DNA of 64,000 nt. Source: Flaccisagitta enflata (Eukaryota; Chaetognatha; Sagittoidea; Aphragmophora). A program made the position numbers and the translations under genes. The notes under the pieces are model-generated. The model was given only the letters and a program-made list of their open reading frames with translations. It was not told the origin of the DNA and ran no database searches. Shown here one piece after another: positions 12,428-26,360 of this stretch. Location: NCBI GenBank assembly GCA_965153355.1, contig OZ231127.1, forward strand, positions 100,006,001 through 100,070,000. The letters are read 5' to 3'. The stretch's first letter is position 1. The number at the start of each line of letters is the position of its first letter.

Positions 12428-13470
12428 GGTTGCCCAAGGGCAATATGTGGTCAGCGATACCCGTTGCCCTGCTGTGCATGATTGTGAATTTGAGTGAGGG
12501 GAAGCAGGGCAGCGGCCCCGAAGGAGACAAAGTCCTGTAGAACACAGGGGGACTTTCGTTCGTCCATTCGTTCGTCCATCCGTCTGTCCATTTTGGCTGA
12601 ATTCAGGTCTAAGAGGGCTGATGTAAGGCCAGAAAGCCAGTTGGGGGCTTGAATGGGCTGACTTGAGGCTTGAAAGAGCTGAATCAAGGCTTGGAAGGCC
12701 ATAGAGAACTGACTTGAGGATCAGATAGCTGATTTGAGGCTTGAGAGGCCTAATTTGAGGCAAGAGGTTGAATTTGAGGCCCAAGAGGCCAGATTTGAGG
12801 CCTGTGAGGCCAGATTTGAGGCCTGAGAGGCCAGATAAGAGGCCTGAGAGGCCAAATTTGAGGCCTAAAAGGCCTGAAACACCTGGGCCAAAGACAGCTG
12901 GGTAAAGATGAAGTTGGTGACTTTACCGACCCCTGTTGTGAAATTACCAACTTTGGTGACTCTAAAGCTGGCTTAAAGAGTTGGTGATATTTGAATTGTA
13001 ATCCATCTTTTTTTCTTTTTGTCTTACCAAGAAATCTTGAACCCCATTTGTTTTTGTTAGCAAACATGTTTCTGAAGATGGAAAAATCAGCGACAAAATT
13101 TTTTGGTCACCCATCTTCACAAAATAGGATAAGACAAGGGTGGATGTCATGGCCAAAATATTTGGACCAAATCACATTTTTTTTTCTCAAAATATGTCAT
13201 CAATTTTCATCATTTTTCCATCAAAAACACTTTTACCGGTGATAATGTTAAAACTAAAAAAATTGGGATACCACTCCTCTTAAACTGGCACAAAATGTCA
13301 AAAAAAGTTGACTTTAACAACTTCACCAATTTTACTGATGTTGCTCATTTCAATGACTTTCAGCGCCTTTAAAGCATTGCCATTTTAATGATTCTAAAGT
13401 TGCTGACTTTAACGACTTTTTATGGTTCTGAAGTCGCTGAAATTAGCGACTTTTCCCCCGTTTAGCCAGA
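12428..13470 (-). mobile_element. Family C composite, copy C6 (C end + core + GTCGCT region)
   Basis: Left: GGTCAGCGATACCCG, hairpin arms TTGCCCTGCT and AGCAGGGCAG, CCTGTAGAACACAGGGGGAC, GTCC tetranucleotides, then the 21-bp core to about 12890. A 570-bp region follows, rich in GTCGGT, GTTGGTGACTTT and GTCGCTGA motifs, ending ATTAGCGACTTTTCCC. The same order recurs inverted at 24060-25985, so the two parts form one composite unit. Confidence 0.75.
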
Positions 13471-13754
13471 AATTTTGAGAGGAAATGAAGAGTGGATAAA
13501 ATTGCTTCAAAATGTTCATGTTAGTATTAATCCGAAGTGTACAAGTGAGAGATTGGAAATCTTTATGGTGCCATTTCAAATCGCCCGCCTTGAGCTTGAC
13601 CATTGTTCGGCTAAAGTAGTGGCTTCAATGTTGTTCTGAGAAAGGGTGAAACCGATTTAATCAGGATTTACCCTCAATGTTTCCAAGCACATATCAACCA
13701 GTTTATGGATAATTAATCAGTTTATGTCGGCCCTCTCATGCATCAAGTTGAATT
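13471..13754. other. No recognised feature
   Basis: No gene or repeat recognised between the composite C6 and a family H fragment. Confidence 0.5.
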
Positions 13755-13835
13755 TTGCTCCTGCCCAAATGCTCATTGAATACAGCCCCTGCCCACCCGC
13801 ACACTACTGGGGTAGCCGTGTATCCGGCCTTAGCT
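13755..13835 (-). mobile_element. Family H 5'-end fragment
   Basis: Reverse strand of the family H start: CCCCTGCCCACCCGCAC, GGGGTAGCCGTGTATCCGG, CCTT. Matches 63795-63879 and the 5' ends at 45603 and 55466. The 3' hairpin is missing. Confidence 0.7.
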
Positions 13836-14287
13836 TAAATCAATATACTGGCATCCTTTGGGGCCTTCTATCAGAGAGAGAAACAATTTACTGCGCAATA
13901 AGACACATGCTCTTCAGAGGGAAGACAATTAATTGCTTCATAAAAAGATTGATTGGACAAGTCATTATTTGTCGCCAGTCTCTTTATCATTTTCCTCTTC
14001 TTCCTTGGTAAGAAAATTCCTCTAAGAAAAAATTACATTGCGCATTGAAAAACAATTATGGTTCTTCATTCCTAACGAATTTATGACCGCATTTGTAATA
14101 AAAACATGAAGTCTGTGATGTCTGTGGCAATTTTGAAAAAGAGAGAGTTAAAATCTCTTCATGCCTCAACGGTTTTGAGGAGTGTTACCAGTAATGGCGG
14201 CTGTCTTCGTGAGGAAAAAAGTTGTAAGCATTGGTCACTTTTCACCATGCTTTTGACTTCAGTCACCAAAATTTTTCCTTTTTTCTA

Positions 14288-14520
14288 AATGAGCTAAATG
14301 AGCTGAATGAGCTAGAATACTTAAAAACACCTCACAGGTGAGCAGCTCTGCTCACTGACATGTTTTTTTAATTTGCTTGCTTAAACAAGTATGAAAATAT
14401 TTATTCATTTATCGTATTTGAAATCAGAAAAAATAGATTGAGCTAAGTGAGCTAAATGAGCTAAAATGCTCTAAAACGCCCTCACAGATGAGCAGCCATG
14501 CTCATAAACATTTTTTATGT
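14288..14520 (+). repeat. Two-copy direct repeat (about 150-bp period)
   Basis: GAGCTAAATGAGCT, then a CCTCACAGRTGAGCAGC segment and CTCA..GACAT, occurs at about 14288 and again at about 14440. Diverged; no coding potential. Confidence 0.6.
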
Positions 14521-15361
<841 letters not shown>

Positions 15362-15372
15362 GACAGACAGAG

Positions 15373-16650
<1,278 letters not shown>

Positions 16651-17397
16651 TTTTTTTCTTTTCTTTCTTTCTTTCTTTTCTTCCCTTTTCTTTTTTTATT
16701 CCCTTTCTTTTCTTTCATCCTTTTCATTTCTTCCCCTTCCTTTCCTTCCGACGACCTTGCTCTCCTTCTGAGGCGGGACGCGCCCCGCAACTTCAAAATA
16801 TGAATGTGTATTTAGGATAAGAGGGCCCCCATATATCCAAGTATAGACGACATCTACTGTATCCTTTAAGGGCATGATTTCTATACCACTTGGATAAGAA
16901 AAGAGACGCACCTATCTGTTAATTGTTAAAACAGATATATGAAATAATTTAAGCTTTTTTTAAGAAAGCCATTTTAAAAGATTTTCAAAAAATCTTTCAT
17001 TCTAGAGCAATCCTAGGTCTGTCTTTCAAACGGTTTAGGAGCTAGAGCGCTGCAAAGAGAAGGACTAGTTTGCTAAAATGCACATTTTTCATAGGGATTG
17101 CGAAACTGAAATAGGCAATGTTTTTACTCAAACTAATGCCATTTCTAAACGAAAAAAGATAGCAATACCAGAAGTACGTTCAAAGATCTTTAAAATGATC
17201 TAAGATTTTCTATAGTTTTTTGAAGATTTATTGGCTGAAAAACCCATTTAAAAGTGCGTCTTTTTTTTTGATCCGCGTGGTACAATGTTGACCTCGGGTG
17301 ATCTATTGAATTTCGGCTAAACAAGTGACTATCATATGCCCTTATCTATTTGGTAGGCATTAGTGTTATTGGTTAGACTCAGAATGGTTCTTTGCTA

Positions 17398-18153
17398 GGT
17401 TAGTGTAACTAGTACAGTATGACTCATCTCGTTTGCAACATTTGATGACGATGTAACTCAAAAAGAAATAAAGATAATCAAATTCGGAAAAAAGTTTTTG
17501 AAAGATTAATGTTTGGCATTTTTTCATGTACAATTCTTAGAGATTTTTGAGAAAAATCTGATGCTATTGGCATATAATGAAAAGATAACAATTTTTGGCA
17601 AAAAAAAAACTATTTTTTTCTGCCTTTTTCACTAAAAATAACAAAAGGGTATTATTCTCTCTTTGTTTCCATGAATTATATTGAGCATCTTCAATTTACA
17701 GCCAATCTGGTGTCAAAAACTAAGATTTTCAGCAATGAGACAAATCTTAAACAAGGCCGAATACACTCCCTCCAAGTCGCGGATGGGTGGGCAGGAGCGG
17801 AATAGCAAAAAGACGCTCGCATTTTGTTTTTGTTACCGACGGACCGACGGACCAACGGACCGACGAACTGACCGACTGACACGGCGGGTACAAGAATCGC
17901 AAGTCCGCAACTAAAAATCAGTTTTCCTGACAGCATGACAAAATGTTTTTTTTTTTCAAATTGCAAAGTCTTCAGTGTGAATGTGAAATGAAGGTCACTT
18001 TCTTTGAAAAAAATCTTTAAGAATTGTTCATGAGAAAATGCCAGACATTTATCCTTCAGAGACTTTTTTCAGAATTTGATTATCTTTATTACCTTAGAGT
18101 TACATCGTCATCAAATGTTGCAAACGAGATGATTCATACTGTAACTAGTTAGT
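17398..18153. mobile_element. Inverted-repeat element interrupted by a family H copy
   Basis: Arms of about 160 bp: CATCTCGTTTGCAACATTTG and ATGACGATGTAACTC at the left recur inverted at 18090-18150, and ACAATTCTTA.AGATTTTT recurs inverted near 18010. The centre holds the family H copy at 17751-17917. Exact ends and TSD were not resolved. Confidence 0.75.
17751..17917 (+). mobile_element. Family H (Helentron-like) copy H1
   Basis: 5' ACAAGGCCGAATACAC, AAGTCGCGGATGGGTGGGCA, then GACC/GACG tetranucleotides and 3' AATCGCAAGTCCGCAACTAAA. The 3' hairpin is degraded. Sits inside the 17.4-18.15 kb element. Confidence 0.75.
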
Positions 18154-18259
18154 GAGGACTCTCAAGGCCCTCTTCCATACTTTTCAGTTTGGGTATAGTG
18201 AGGGATATTGTCAGATTTTTGTCCAAGGCCGCTGCCCATAAAGAAGGAGAAGAAGAAGA

Positions 18260-18413
18260 ACAAGGCCGGATACACGGCCACCAGTCGCGGACGGGTGGGC
18301 AGGAGCGGAAATGCGCGTTTTCACACTTTTCGACTTGTGCTCACCGACGGACTGACCGACCGACGGACGGACGGACAAAGCCTCTTATAGAGTTGCGTGT
18401 CCGCAACTAAAAA
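18260..18413 (+). mobile_element. Family H copy H2
   Basis: 5' ACAAGGCCGGATACACGG, CAGTCGCGGACGGGTGGGCA; then GACC/GGAC tetranucleotides; then CCTCTTATAGA and the hairpin GTTGCGTGTCCGCAAC followed by TAAAAA. The right arm GTCCGCAAC is complementary to the 5' motif except for one T/C change. A family C-type end (GGCCGCTGCCC) lies just upstream at 18226. Confidence 0.85.
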
Positions 18414-18415
18414 GA

Positions 18416-18903
18416 AAAATAAGGAAGAAAAAGAAGAAAAAGAAAAAAAGAAGAAAAAGAAGAAGAACACAAAGAAGAAGAAGAAAAAGAAAGAAGAAAA
18501 AAGAAAGAGAAAGAGAAAGATAAAAAGAAAAAGAAAAAGAAAAAGAAAAAGAAAAAGAAAAAGAAAAAGAAAAAGAAAAAAAGGAAGAGGAAAAAGAAGA
18601 AGAAAAAGAAGAAGAAAAAAAAAAGAAGGAAAAGAAGAAGAAGAAAAAGGAGAAGTCGAAGATAAAGAAGAAGAAGAAGAATAACAAGAAGAAGAAGAAG
18701 AAGAAGAAGAAGAAGAAGAAGAAGAAGAAGAAGAAGAAGAAGAAGAAGAAGAAGAAGAAGAAGAAGAAGAAGAAGAAGAAAAGGAAGAAGAAAAAGAAGA
18801 AGAAAAAGAAGAAAAAGAAAAAGAAAAAGAATGAAGAAGATTGAATAGGTATAAGAATAAGAAGGAGAATAAGAAGAAGAAGAAAAAGAAGAAGAAGAAC
18901 AAC
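18416..18903 (+). repeat. GAA / GAAAAA polypurine tract
   Basis: Nearly 490 bases of A and G only, mainly GAAAAA hexamers then a pure GAA run (about 18690-18780). It abuts the A-rich 3' end of family H copy H2. Frames on either strand are simple-sequence artefacts. Confidence 0.95.
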
Positions 18904-19196
18904 AACAAAACTTAAGCAAACAGAAATTCATTTTTTTTTCATCTTTGTTAAAAGAAAATGATATCAAGTACTTTTTTTAATCACGGACAAAGACGGACAG
19001 TATGTAGTTTTTGCTATGAATGGGAACATTCAATGAGTACATTGCCTATGGAGACCTAGGCCTATGGAGACACCAGGGAACACTGGTTGCATCCTCGGTG
19101 GTCAGTCGGTGCTTCTCGGCCTCAGTTGGGCGCTCAAATTGTGAGGATTAAAGATAGTGGTCAAATGTTTGTAAACCTTCGCCGATTGTGTTTCGC
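18904..19196. other. No recognised feature
   Basis: Unique-looking sequence before the palindrome at 19197. Nothing recognised. Confidence 0.5.
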
Positions 19197-19241
19197 CTGA
19201 GCGGGCCATGGGCTGTAAATTACAGCCCATGGCCCGCTCAG
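19197..19241. repeat. Perfect 45-base palindrome
   Basis: Two 22-base arms (CTGAGCGGGCCATGGGCTG continuing to the centre, then the exact complement) with one central base. A second, shorter inverted repeat GGCGCT / AGCGCC follows at 19251-19277. Confidence 0.95.
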
Positions 19242-19304
19242 CCTGTAATGGGCGCTGAGACTCGATCTCAAAGCGCCGAAAGTGTGGGACCTCAAAATAT
19301 ACCT

Positions 19305-19685
<381 letters not shown>

Positions 19686-19689
19686 TGAC

Positions 19690-20051
19690 CCTCTATTTCA
19701 CACTGTTTTTCCTCAAATACAATTTTTACCAAAAAGTTGCGCGTGGCATATCTTATATTCCATGATAACATGCCTGAGTTGAGCTCAATATCCGGGCATA
19801 GAATAAGCAGTGACAACAAAAAAAGGAATGATAAGTGCAGTGGAACCCCGCCTCCATAACAACGCCTTTAAAAGTATCTGCCGTTAGAGGACAAGATATT
19901 TTAGTCCCAAAATTATTCAGGCTTTTGTGATGTTAAAATACCCCTTGTTAACAGCTTCTGCTTCAATAGTGACTCGCCTTTTTAGATCAAATTTTTTGGG
20001 CCCTTTAAGTAAATTTCACTTCAATAAAGGTGAATTGCTTCATTTGATTAA
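19690..20051. other. No recognised feature
   Basis: AT-rich sequence between the CA array and family H copy H3. Nothing recognised. Confidence 0.5.
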
Positions 20052-20266
20052 ACAAGGCCGGATACACGACCACCAGTTGCGGACGGGTGGGCAGGGGCGG
20101 AAATGCGAGTTTTCACACTTTCCAACTCGATCATTACGGAGGCACGGATGGACGGACGGACGGAGGGACGGACGGACAGACGGATGGATGGACGGACGGA
20201 CTGACAGATGGACGGACAGATGGATGGAAATAGCCTCTTATAGAGTTGCGTGTCCGCAACTAAAAA
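20052..20266 (+). mobile_element. Family H copy H3 (intact ends)
   Basis: 5' ACAAGGCCGGATACACGACC, then AGTTGCGGACGGGTGGGCAG. A GGAC/GGAT tetranucleotide block fills 20138-20228. 3' CCTCTTATAGAGTTGCGTGT, right arm GTCCGCAACT, then AAAAA. The 3' arm is the exact 10-base complement of the 5' AGTTGCGGAC. Short 5' subterminal repeats plus a 3' hairpin are the known Helentron/HINE arrangement. Confidence 0.88.
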
Positions 20267-20794
20267 TGAAGCAGTGAGAAGATAATAAATTCTGGAAAAT
20301 ATATTTTGAAAAATTGGTTGTCATGAAAATATTTAGAAATTAGTGTTGAAAATTGTAATTTAATTTCTTGTCAGCAATTTCTCATAAAACATGATATCTT
20401 TTTTCATATAATAATTGAATAAAACAAAGATTATTAAGTTTCATGATAACAGTACCCCTCTTTAATGGACAAAAACATCCGGTCCCATCAAGACCATTAT
20501 GCCGAGGTCCCGCTGTAGATACAAAACAATTCAACCAAGAACCAGAGGCAGTATCTGATGATGATGGCAAAATTGTTCGTTTTTGCTTCTCTGCTCTGTA
20601 CTCTCCATCATGAAATTAGAAATCGTTTTCAGTATTTTACTATCGGTGCTTGAGATGACAATTTGTCACAACTCACAAGTATGATTTGGGTTTTACAAAA
20701 TGAGAAGAAGACACCTGTGAGGACAGAGTCAGAAAGAAAATATCTGGTAAACCAAAATAATCTGGCTTTCATAGGTATATACGTAATTTGAGGA
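20267..20794. other. No recognised feature
   Basis: AT-rich sequence. Nothing recognised. Confidence 0.5.
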
Positions 20795-21060
20795 CTAAGG
20801 GCGTGTTTCTAGTCATAGACAATCGCGTTCTGAAAGGGTCACTCACTACATTTGGTCGCTAGCACCACTCACTCCACTCGCTCCCTCCAATCACTCACTT
20901 TGCTATGCTCCCTTTGCTCACTCGCTGTTCACTCACTCATTTCGCTGTTCACTCACTCACTCATTTCGCTCACTCCCTCGTGGAATGGTTGAGATGTCTG
21001 AACGTGAATATGTGCTTATAAATGCTGTAGGCCTGTTTGGCGGGAAGGAACGTGTTTGTT
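20795..21060 (+). repeat. CACTCGCT-rich dispersed repeat, copy 1
   Basis: Starts GGGCGTGTTTCTAGTC and CAATCGCGTT, has a CACTCACTC/CGCTC-rich middle, and a downstream GAACGTGTTTGTTGTTGTCA. A homologue is at 41702-41955. The 8-bp TSD of the 21069 element lies at its right edge. Confidence 0.65.
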
Positions 21061-21084
21061 GTTGTCACCAGGGGCGTAGGACAA

Positions 21085-21175
21085 GGGCATGCAGGGCATG
21101 CAGGGCATGCAGGGCATGCAGGGCATGCAGGGCATGCAGGGCATGCAGGGCATGCAGGGCATGCAGGGCATGCCC
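21085..21175 (+). repeat. 9-bp minisatellite GGGCATGCA (about 10 copies)
   Basis: Ten nearly perfect units directly inside the left end of hAT-3. Each contains the palindrome GCATGC. The right end of hAT-3 has one GGCATGCCC. Confidence 0.95.
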
Positions 21176-21343
21176 TGTTGTTGGGACACTAAAGTTGTCG
21201 GGACACCAATCTCTTCAAGAAAAAAAAAAGAGAAGGGAGAATGAAGTAGAAGGAAGGAGAAGACAACAGAAAGTAAGAAGAAAAAAAACCAAGAAAAGGA
21301 AAAAAAGAAGGAAAAAAGAAAGAAAAAAAAAGAAAGAAAAAAA

Positions 21344-21347
<4 letters not shown>

Positions 21348-21398
<51 letters not shown>
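21348..21398 (+). repeat. AG microsatellite
   Basis: About 25 AG units in an A/G-rich stretch (21215-21530). Confidence 0.95.
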
Positions 21399-21402
<4 letters not shown>

Positions 21403-21793
21403 GAGAGAAAGAAACAGCCAGACAGACAGACAAACAGATAGAGGAATTAAAGTTAAAAAGTTGAAGGAAAAAATATTCAAACAGATTAGAGGTAAAAGGA
21501 GAAAAACAGAAAAAAGAGGAAAGAAAAAATAAGCAGTACAGACACACTGGCAGATAGACATATAAAAAATTGCATTTCTATGTTGGCAAACTAAGGTCAC
21601 AAATTTCATTGAAAAAAATCAAATGAATGCTCCAATTGATTAGTTTGCTAAATACATGAGGCAATAAAAAATTTTTTTTGTCACAAATTCTCGTCCATGG
21701 GTGTATGGTACTCTAGTTTCAAAAGTCTTGATTTCCCCTTCTACTCAATCTAATCATTTTAAAAATCGTCATAAAATGTTTATTCATTAAAAA

Positions 21794-23851
21794 ACAAGGC
21801 CAACACCTATAAGTCGCGTGCAGGACAAAAATAACTGAACTGACCTGACTCCTTATTGTATCTTTTTATCGAAAATCAGACTTAAACGCAACCCAAAACA
21901 GACCCAAACCACACTCAAACCAGACTCAAACCAGACTCAAACCAGACTCAAACGACACTCAAACCAGAATTTAACCAGACCAAAACCATACCTAAATCAG
22001 ACAACAAGACTCAAACCAGATTTAAACCAGACCAAAACCAGACCTAAATCAGACATAAACCAGACATAAACCAGATTTGAGCCAGACTCAAACCAGACTC
22101 AAACCAGACTCAAACCAGACTCAAACCAGACTCAAACCAGACTCAAACCAGACTCAAACCAGACTCAAACCAGACTCAAACCAGACCAAAACCAGGCTCA
22201 AACCAGGCTCAAACCAGAATCAAACCAGACTGAAACCAGACTCAAACCAGACTGAAACCAGACTCAAACCAGACTCAAACCAGACTCAAACCAGAATTAA
22301 ACCAGACCAAAACCAGACCAAAACCAGACCTAAATCAGACCTAAATCAAACATAAACCAGACACAAACCAGACATACACCAGACCTAACCCAGACCTAAA
22401 CCAGACATAAATCAGACATGAACCAGTCTTAAACCAGACTTTAACCAGACTTTAACCAGACTTAAACCAGACTTGAACCAGACTTAAACCAAACTTAAAC
22501 CACACTTAAACCAGACTTAAACCAGACTTAAACCATACTTATCTTTAGTATCATTTTAACCAGCAGACTTAAACCAGCAGACTTAAACCATTAGACCAGC
22601 AGACTTGCACCATTAGATTTAAACCAGCAGACTTAAACCAGCAGACTTAAACCAGCAGAATTAAACCAGCAGACTTTAACCAGCAGACTTTACCCAGCAG
22701 ACTTTAACCAGCAGACTTTAACCAGCAGACTTCAACCAACAGACTTTAACCAGCAGTCTTTAACCAGCAGACTGTAACAAAAAATGACCAAAAATGACCA
22801 AAAATGACCAAAAATTACCAAAAAATGATCAAAAATGATCAAGAATGACCAAAATGACCAAAAATGACCAAAAATGAACAAAATGACCAAAATGACCAAG
22901 ATGACCAAAATGACCAAAGATGACCAAAGATGACCAAAGACGACCAAAATGACCAAAATTGACCAAAATTGACCAAAATTGACCAAAATGACCATGACCA
23001 AAATGACCAAAATGACCAAAATTACCAAAAATGACTAAATGATTGATCAAAATGACCAGAAATGACCAAAAATGACCAAATGACACCAAGATGACCAAAA
23101 TGACCAAAATGACCAAAATGACCAAAATGGCGACCAAAAAATGACCAAAATTAATGACTAAAATTGACCAAAATTGACCAAAAATGACCAAAAATGACCA
23201 AAAATGACAAGAAAGGCAGCCAAAAGTACCAAAGCCAAACCAAAATGACCAAAAATGATCAAAAATGACCAAATGAAACAATGATCAAAAATGACCAAAA
23301 ATGACCCCAAATTGACCAAAATGACCAAAAATGATCAAAAATGACCAAAAATGACCAAAAATGACCAAAATGATCAAAAATGATCAAAATGACCAAAAAT
23401 GATCAAAATGACCAAAATGACCAAAAATGACCAAAAATGACCAAAAATGACCAAAAATGATCAAAAATGATCAAAAATGATCAAAAATGGCCAAAATGGC
23501 CAAAATGATACAAATGACCATAATAACTTAAAATGATCAAAATGGCCAAAAATAATATAAATGGCCAAAAATGACCAAAATGACCTAAATGACCTAAATG
23601 ACCAAAATGACCAAAATGACCAAAATGACCAAAATGACCAAAATGACCAACAATAACCAAAAATGACCAAAAATGACCAAAAATGACTAAAAGCAACCAA
23701 TAATTCCCAAAAACAACAAAAAAATGACCTAAACTAACTCCAGACGACCCAAAAAGACGCAAAAAAGCTAAGTGTTACGGACCGACGGACCGATGGACCG
23801 ACCGACCGACAGACGGAGCGGGTTGTAGAGTCGCGTGCACGCGACTGAAAA
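21794..23851 (+). mobile_element. Family H copy H4 with giant minisatellite core
   Basis: 5' ACAAGGCCAACACCTATAAG and TCGCGTGCAGG. 3' GACC/GACG tetranucleotides, then GTAGAGTCGCGTGCACGCGA and CTGAAAA. Between them lie about 1.9 kb of short tandem repeats: an 11-bp ACTCAAACCAG array (about 21880-22550), a 14-bp CAGCAGACTTTAAC array (22560-22770) and a 10-bp AATGACCAAA array (22775-23720). The 3' arm is the exact complement of the 5' AGTCGCGTGC. Confidence 0.88.
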
Positions 23852-24581
23852 TACATGAAGCAGTGAAAAGTTGCTAAAAAACATCTCTTCACTAAACACA
23901 ATTCATGTAGCAAACAAAAGTATAGCAATGATTACTGCTGTTTATAGTTAGTAACCAAAAACCACAAGTAAGGTTCAGTTGTGACACTAAATTTGTCGGA
24001 CACCAATTTGGGGTTGGCATGCCCTAAACATTCAGCTCTCCTACGCCCCTGGTTGTCACTAAGTGTGGGAAAAGTCGTTAAATATAGCGACTTCAGAGCC
24101 AAAAAAATCGCCAGAGTCAGCAACTTCAGCGCCATCAAAATGGTGATTCCCAATAGGGGCTGATAATCAGTGAAATTGGCAAAATCAGTGAAGTCAGTGA
24201 AGTCGGTAATATCACCGACTTTAATGCAAAAAACGTTTTTTGCCATTTTGTGCCATTTCTTGAGGAGTGGTATCCCAATTTTTTTTTGTTTAGTTAGTGT
24301 CACATTTAGAGGCATCTTTGAGGAAAAAATGGTGAAAATTGAGGATGACATAATTTGAGAAAAGCAATGAAATGTGATTTGGTGCTAATATCTATACCAT
24401 GACTTCCACCCATTTGTCGTCCCATTTTATGTACGTGAGTGATCAAAACATTTTGTCCCTAATTTTTCCATCTTCAGTAACATGTTTTTTAACAAAAACA
24501 ACTAGGGTCCAAGATTTTTTGGTAAAAGATAAAGAAAATGAATGGATTACTTTCCCAATATCACCTACGTTATATGACAGC

Positions 24582-25670
24582 TATTGATGCTAACAGTTAA
24601 TGAAACCATTAATCATCGACCCTCAGTTAAAATTTCACATTAATCACCGTTAACCGTTAATTTTCTTACTATACTAACAATGTACAATTTATAGGAATCT
24701 CATTTTTAACCACCTCAAAATGGAAAATTTGCCCAAAAGCTATAAAATGCACAAATTTGATGCCATTCTCAGACTTGAAAACTGTGGGAGAAAATAATAA
24801 TCTAACGCACTGAATGAAAACAATTTTTATGATTTGAACAAATATTCTTTAGGGAAAATTTTTTAACGTTTTCATAACAGTATTATTTACAGTAATTTTT
24901 TGTATATAAATTTGATCAAGGTCAGACTCTGAGCAAGAGATCGTTTCACTGCAAGAGCTTAGAATTGGGGTATTACCCTACACTTTCACAAATGATAAGG
25001 TCAAGCGGTTTTTTAATTTTCAAACAGAAGAACGAATGGAAAAATATTATGGACAGTACCTACGGTAAGCTTTTCTTGCGATCTTTTTCTTTCTTTTTTT
25101 TTTCGGCAGACTTTTCTAGTCATAGTTTTCTTAAAAACCCATGGGGGAGATTTGTTTACGAAAAAAATAAAGGCGCAGAATGCCATGGAAACGACCGGAT
25201 AAAACTATTACAAATGTACAATGCAATTGGTAATTGTTAAATTGCAACCAAACAATCAAAAAATCAAACACTTGAGCAACACACTTTATACTTCTAAAGG
25301 CACACACACGTACATAGCCACACACACACACATGCACGTACGCACGCACGCGCTCGCCTCTGCACACACTCCCTCTCTCATACACATGTCTAGGAACAAA
25401 CAGGCACACTAAGACACAAACACATTGATACTAACATCCCAGCACAGACGATGGAACGGATATAAAATTTGGTTCTAAACAAATGAATAAAGATCCTTTT
25501 TTTTTCTTTTTCATTTTGTGAATTTTATTACTTAGCATGTCAAAATGATAGCAAAACATAGACCAAATGTTAAGGGACAGTTAACGGTTAATTCTATTTG
25601 ACTATTTTGATGATTAATAATTATATTGATGGTTAATTAACCGTTAATCATTAACGGTTAAGCATCGATA
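24582..25670. mobile_element. 8-bp-TSD transposon (hAT-like, hAT-4)
   Basis: Left TATTGATGCTAACAGTTAA, right GTTAAGCATCGATA, with perfect 8-bp duplication ATGACAGC at 24574-24581 and 25671-25678. Both subterminal regions are dense in GTTAATNNNTTAACGG-type repeats. The uninterrupted homologous region at 12.96-13.0 kb confirms this as an insertion. No transposase. Confidence 0.85.
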
Positions 25671-25856
25671 ATGACAGCTTTAAAATCACTAAAGTCGGTA
25701 ACTTTATAACAGGGGTCGGTAAAGACACCAACTTTATCTTTACCCAGCTGTAAGAGTCCAGATTTAAGGCCTGAGAGGTCTAATTTGAGGCCTGAGAGGC
25801 CAGATTTGAGGCCTGAGAGGCCAGATTTGAGGCCTGAGGGGTCTGAGGGAGGGGGG

Positions 25857-25927
25857 GACGGACGGACGGACGGACGGACGGACGGACGGACGGACGGACG
25901 GACGGACGGACGGACGGACGGACGGAC
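25857..25927 (+). repeat. GGAC tetranucleotide array
   Basis: About 18 pure GGAC units inside composite C7, between the 21-bp core and the C end. Confidence 0.95.
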
Positions 25928-26247
25928 GAACAAAAGTCCCCCTGTGTTCTACTGGACTTCGTCCCCTTCGGGGCCGCTTCCGTAAAAACTTAAATAACCT
26001 TAAATGACTTAAAATGACATAAAATGACCTAAATGAAGTTACCCTCGAAGAGTCTGAAAACATAATGCTTGGGTAAACCTGCCACGGTGAATTTGAATAT
26101 CCGATGCATTTCATTCTCGGCCATCGCTAACCCCTAAAAAAAAGTCATGTCTGAGCTGTGAGGGTGACAGCCAAATAAGGGATTGTCGTCGGCTTCTCCG
26201 TCATTGCTACTATCGCCTATATTGTGAGTTAGTTTGGCCGTTCAGAA

Positions 26248-26280
26248 AAACAAGCTGGATACACGGCTACCCCAGCACTA
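26248..26280 (+). mobile_element. Family H 5'-end fragment
   Basis: ACAAGCTGGATACACGGCTA and CCCCAG match the family H 5' end. Nothing of the core or 3' hairpin follows. Confidence 0.55.
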
Positions 26281-26360
26281 TGTGTTAAACATTCTCAAAA
26301 ATAAAACCACCTAAAATGATTATCTTTAGCCCTGATACCCTTAACACCGCAAAGGTATGG

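Larger units (their letters stand above)
21069..24051. mobile_element. hAT-like transposon with minisatellite interior (hAT-3)
   Basis: Left end CAGGGGCGTAGGA and right end TCCTACGCCCCTG, between perfect 8-bp duplications GTTGTCAC (21061-21068 and 24052-24059). Near both ends a GGACACTAAA.TTGTCGG.ACACC segment occurs in the same orientation (about 21185 and 23982). The interior holds the GGGCATGCA array, an AG tract and the 2-kb family H copy H4. No transposase frame. Confidence 0.88.
24060..25985 (+). mobile_element. Family C composite, copy C7 (interrupted)
   Basis: Inverted relative of 12428-13470. GGGAAAAGTCGTTAAATATA and the GTCGGTAA-rich region run to 24581, resume after the inserted element at 25679, end TTTACCCAGCTG, then enter the 21-bp core (25750-25845), a GGAC array (25857-25927) and the C end CCCCCTGTGTTCTACTGGAC, CCCCTTCGGGGCCGCTTCCG. 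Confidence 0.78.

Noticed and set aside
16895-17275. Possible short element with AAGAGACGCAC ends
   Set aside because: Only about 10 bases match between the proposed ends and no TSD was found.
18321-18967. Ser/Leu/Phe and Lys/Glu repeat frames
   Set aside because: Artefacts of the GAA/GAAAAA tract.
22077-23762. Short regularly spaced repeats resembling a CRISPR array
   Set aside because: Units of 10-14 bp are contiguous without unique spacers, and the context is eukaryotic.
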